From: Prolixibacteraceae bacterium
GTDB taxonomy: Bacteria; Bacteroidota; Bacteroidia; Bacteroidales; Prolixibacteraceae
Direction of reading: 5' to 3'
Length of the DNA stretch: 52,877 nt
NCBI GenBank assembly: GCA_018648265.1
Contig: JABGRN010000021.1
Span: 1 to 52,877 of the forward strand
Under the pieces are notes generated by a model. It saw only the letters and a program-made list of their open reading frames with translations, was not told where the DNA came from and ran no database searches. Positions within the stretch are counted from its first letter, which is position 1. Each line of letters opens with the position of its first letter. Positions 51,453 through 52,877 of this stretch are shown piece by piece. The position numbers and the translations under genes are program-made.

Positions 51453-52877
51453 ATGAAGCAATTTACTTTACTAAAAGCCTTTTTGGCAATTGTATTAGTT
51501 GTCGGAATAGGAGTTCATGGTCAAGCTCAGATTCCTAAAACCCCAACTGTTCAAATGCTCCTAACCGATGGTGCAGGCAATCCTGTTTCGGACGGTGCTT
51601 ACAATGTAACTGTTGCATTATACAATGTTTTAACCGGAGGAGCTGCTCTTTGGAATGAAACCCAAAGTGTAAATGTAAGCGACGGTTTAGCAAATATTGT
51701 TTTGGGAACCGTAACACCCTTGAATTTAAAATTCGATATACAATATTTTGTTGGATTGTCAGTAGCGGGAGGTGTGGAATTATCTCCTCGCCTTGCCTTG
51801 AATCCGGCAACTTATAGTTTATCTGCGCGTGCCGTTTATGGTTCTACAAATGTTTTTCCGGCCGACGGCGATGTTGGTGTAGGTACACTCTCACCCCTTG
51901 CAAAAGTTGATATTGAAGGGAAATTACGAATTGCAGATGTTCCTGATGTTGATACTTTTTTAAGGGTTTTAGTTCAGGATACTTTAAACGACCAGATTGT
52001 AAAATCAATCCGGCTTGATTCTCTGGTACATGTTATAAATAAAGTTAGCTGGCAATTTTGGTGGTGGGCATGGCCAGGCCCCCCAGGCCCCGTTGGTCCA
52101 ATGGGTCCGATGGGTCCTCCAGGCCCACAAGGAATCCAGGGGCCAAGGGGGCTTCCTGGAGTAGATGGTATTGACGGTCTTGATGGATTAGATGGATGGG
52201 ATGGAGTAGATGGTATTGATGGAGTGGATGGTATTGACGGTCTTGATGGATTGGATGGATTAGATGGGCTTCAAGGACCTCAAGGGGATCCCGGCGTAGT
52301 AGGAATTCCAGGTGAGGATTTTGTTGTGCGCGATGCAGCAGGTAATATTGTATTCTGGGTTGATGCCGCAACGGGAGAATCATACCACATGGGATACGAA
52401 TGGTTTGAAAGTGGTTTATGGGTTGGAGCCGATCCTACCGGAGCAGGTGTGGAGATAGATCCTGACGGGACTATTACTATTTACGATAAAGATGGCTTTC
52501 CGGTGAGCATATTTTATCCCGACGGTACTTCCTGGCATAGTGGAAGGGAGACTTATGAAGGTGGAATAGAAATCCCACTTGAAGGCGGAGGCAAAATTGT
52601 CATCGATTCAGATGGAATTACTATTTATGATGCTGAAGGATTTCCTGTAACTACATTTTATCCCGATGGCACTTCTTTTCATTATGGTTTAGAAACATAT
52701 TATGGTGGCCTTGAAATTCCTCTTGCCGATGGAGGAAAAATTGTAATCGGTTCAGATGGAATTACTATTTACGATGCCAACGGATTTCCGGTAACTACAT
52801 TTTATTCCGATGGTACTTCTTATCATTATGGTTTAGAAACATATTATGGTGGCCTTGAAATTCCTCTTGCCGATGGA
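51453..52877 (+). CDS. Partial surface protein with collagen-like triplets and 48-residue tandem repeats
   Basis: An open frame of 475 codons that runs off the window end with no stop. It starts at ATG 51453 with a signal peptide (LLKAFLAIVLVVGIGVHGQAQ). Residues 25-200 resemble phage-tail-fibre or adhesin-like head domains (DGAYNVTVALYN, LSPRLALNPATYS, VGVGTLSPLAKVDIEGKLRI). Residues 209-289 are 27 uninterrupted Gly-X-Y triplets, from GPPGPV to GIPGED, 12 consecutive ones being Gly-X-Asp. From 323 to the end are 48-residue repeats built around DGITIYD and FPVTTFY. It is a probable cell-surface fibre secreted by Sec and, conceivably, T9SS; the C-terminal sorting signal would be outside the window. 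Collagen-like triple helix formation is inferred. Confidence 0.85.
   Translation, partial: MKQFTLLKAFLAIVLVVGIGVHGQAQIPKTPTVQMLLTDGAGNPVSDGAYNVTVALYNVLTGGAALWNETQSVNVSDGLANIVLGTVTPLNLKFDIQYFVGLSVAGGVELSPRLALNPATYSLSARAVYGSTNVFPADGDVGVGTLSPLAKVDIEGKLRIADVPDVDTFLRVLVQDTLNDQIVKSIRLDSLVHVINKVSWQFWWWAWPGPPGPVGPMGPMGPPGPQGIQGPRGLPGVDGIDGLDGLDGWDGVDGIDGVDGIDGLDGLDGLDGLQGPQGDPGVVGIPGEDFVVRDAAGNIVFWVDAATGESYHMGYEWFESGLWVGADPTGAGVEIDPDGTITIYDKDGFPVSIFYPDGTSWHSGRETYEGGIEIPLEGGGKIVIDSDGITIYDAEGFPVTTFYPDGTSFHYGLETYYGGLEIPLADGGKIVIGSDGITIYDANGFPVTTFYSDGTSYHYGLETYYGGLEIPLADG
52077..52319 (+). repeat. 27 Gly-X-Y triplets (collagen-like tract)
   Basis: 27 in-frame nine-base units starting GGN encode residues 209-289 of the partial surface protein. 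Nine are Pro/Met/Gln-type triplets, then 12 Gly-X-Asp triplets (X is Val, Ile, Leu or Trp), then six mixed ones. At DNA level, units such as GGTATTGAC and GGATTAGAT recur, giving a nine-base periodicity prone to slippage. Confidence 0.9.
52419..52877 (+). repeat. 144-bp tandem repeats (48 residues each), open at window end
   Basis: Units begin at 52419, 52563, 52707 and 52851, exactly 144 bp apart. The first is diverged in its N-terminal third; the second and third are close, sharing most codons; the fourth is cut by the window end after 27 bp. A shorter, degenerate relative (FVVRDAAGNIVFWVD onwards) lies just upstream. The shared core is DG-ITIYD-x-x-GFPV-x-x-FY-x-DGTS. Near-identity of the later copies implies recent duplication. 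Confidence 0.9.

Noticed and set aside
52077-52319. CRISPR-like short periodic repeats
   Set aside because: The nine-base periodicity encodes uninterrupted Gly-X-Y triplets in one frame and lacks spacers.
52045-52383. Pro/His/Leu-rich open frame on the minus strand
   Set aside because: It is the antisense shadow of the Gly-X-Y repeat tract.

Overview
The window reads as chromosomal DNA of an AT-rich member of the Bacteroidota, most likely a marine or gut Marinilabiliales/Bacteroidales-type organism. The evidence is a type IX secretion (T9SS) locus (porV, porU, gldJ), three tandem sulfatases, many short-lipobox lipoproteins, Bacteroidota-restricted families (DUF3822, DUF3109, the long urocanase), and several copies of the Bacteroidota -7 promoter box TAnnTTTG in intergenic gaps. 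No rRNA, tRNA, CRISPR array, transposase or prophage was recognised. The taxon is an inference.

Layout. 1-2237 is an accessory patch: a ribbon-helix-helix antitoxin/MazF toxin pair and a single Mrr-like nuclease gene, each followed downstream by a GC-richer imperfect palindromic element that resembles an integron attC site. 2238-11838 is mostly housekeeping: RecD-like helicase, a pilin-like protein, DUF3822, rsmD, pdxH, a lemA-TPM-TPM operon, hutU, a thioredoxin-like protein, a CoA-binding protein and ispF. 11839-18523 is the T9SS block, followed by murF, trxA, cca, an endonuclease/exonuclease/phosphatase (EEP) protein and a beta-helix lipoprotein. 24416-30096 is a divergent peptidoglycan-salvage locus: NamZ-type exo-muramidase and a sodium symporter on one strand, a NagZ-AmiE-like fusion on the other.

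30341-44014 is mixed: a small HTH protein, a DUF1080 lipoprotein, a uracil/xanthine permease, an AmrS-type radical SAM enzyme, a patatin, a DEAD-box helicase, a three-gene envelope cluster that includes an alpha-glucuronidase-like lipoprotein, gpmI, DUF3109 and ribBA. 44177-51102 is a probable five-gene operon (metallophosphoesterase, PQQ-like beta-propeller, three Cys-type sulfatases) for desulfating a sulfated glycan. The window ends inside an open-ended gene (51453 onward) for a secreted surface protein with 27 Gly-X-Y triplets, 12 of them consecutive Gly-X-Asp, followed by 144-bp (48-residue) tandem repeats. This gene is the most unusual object in the window.

How the genes connect. PorU and PorV form the T9SS cell-surface sorting machinery and could export proteins of the kind encoded here, such as the collagen-like fibre, although its C-terminus is not visible. 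NamZ and the NagZ-AmiE fusion would successively strip MurNAc, GlcNAc and peptides from wall fragments, with the symporter as candidate importer. The sulfatases need an FGly-generating maturase (anSME or FGE) encoded outside the window; GldJ has the FGE-like fold but is a motility/secretion lipoprotein.
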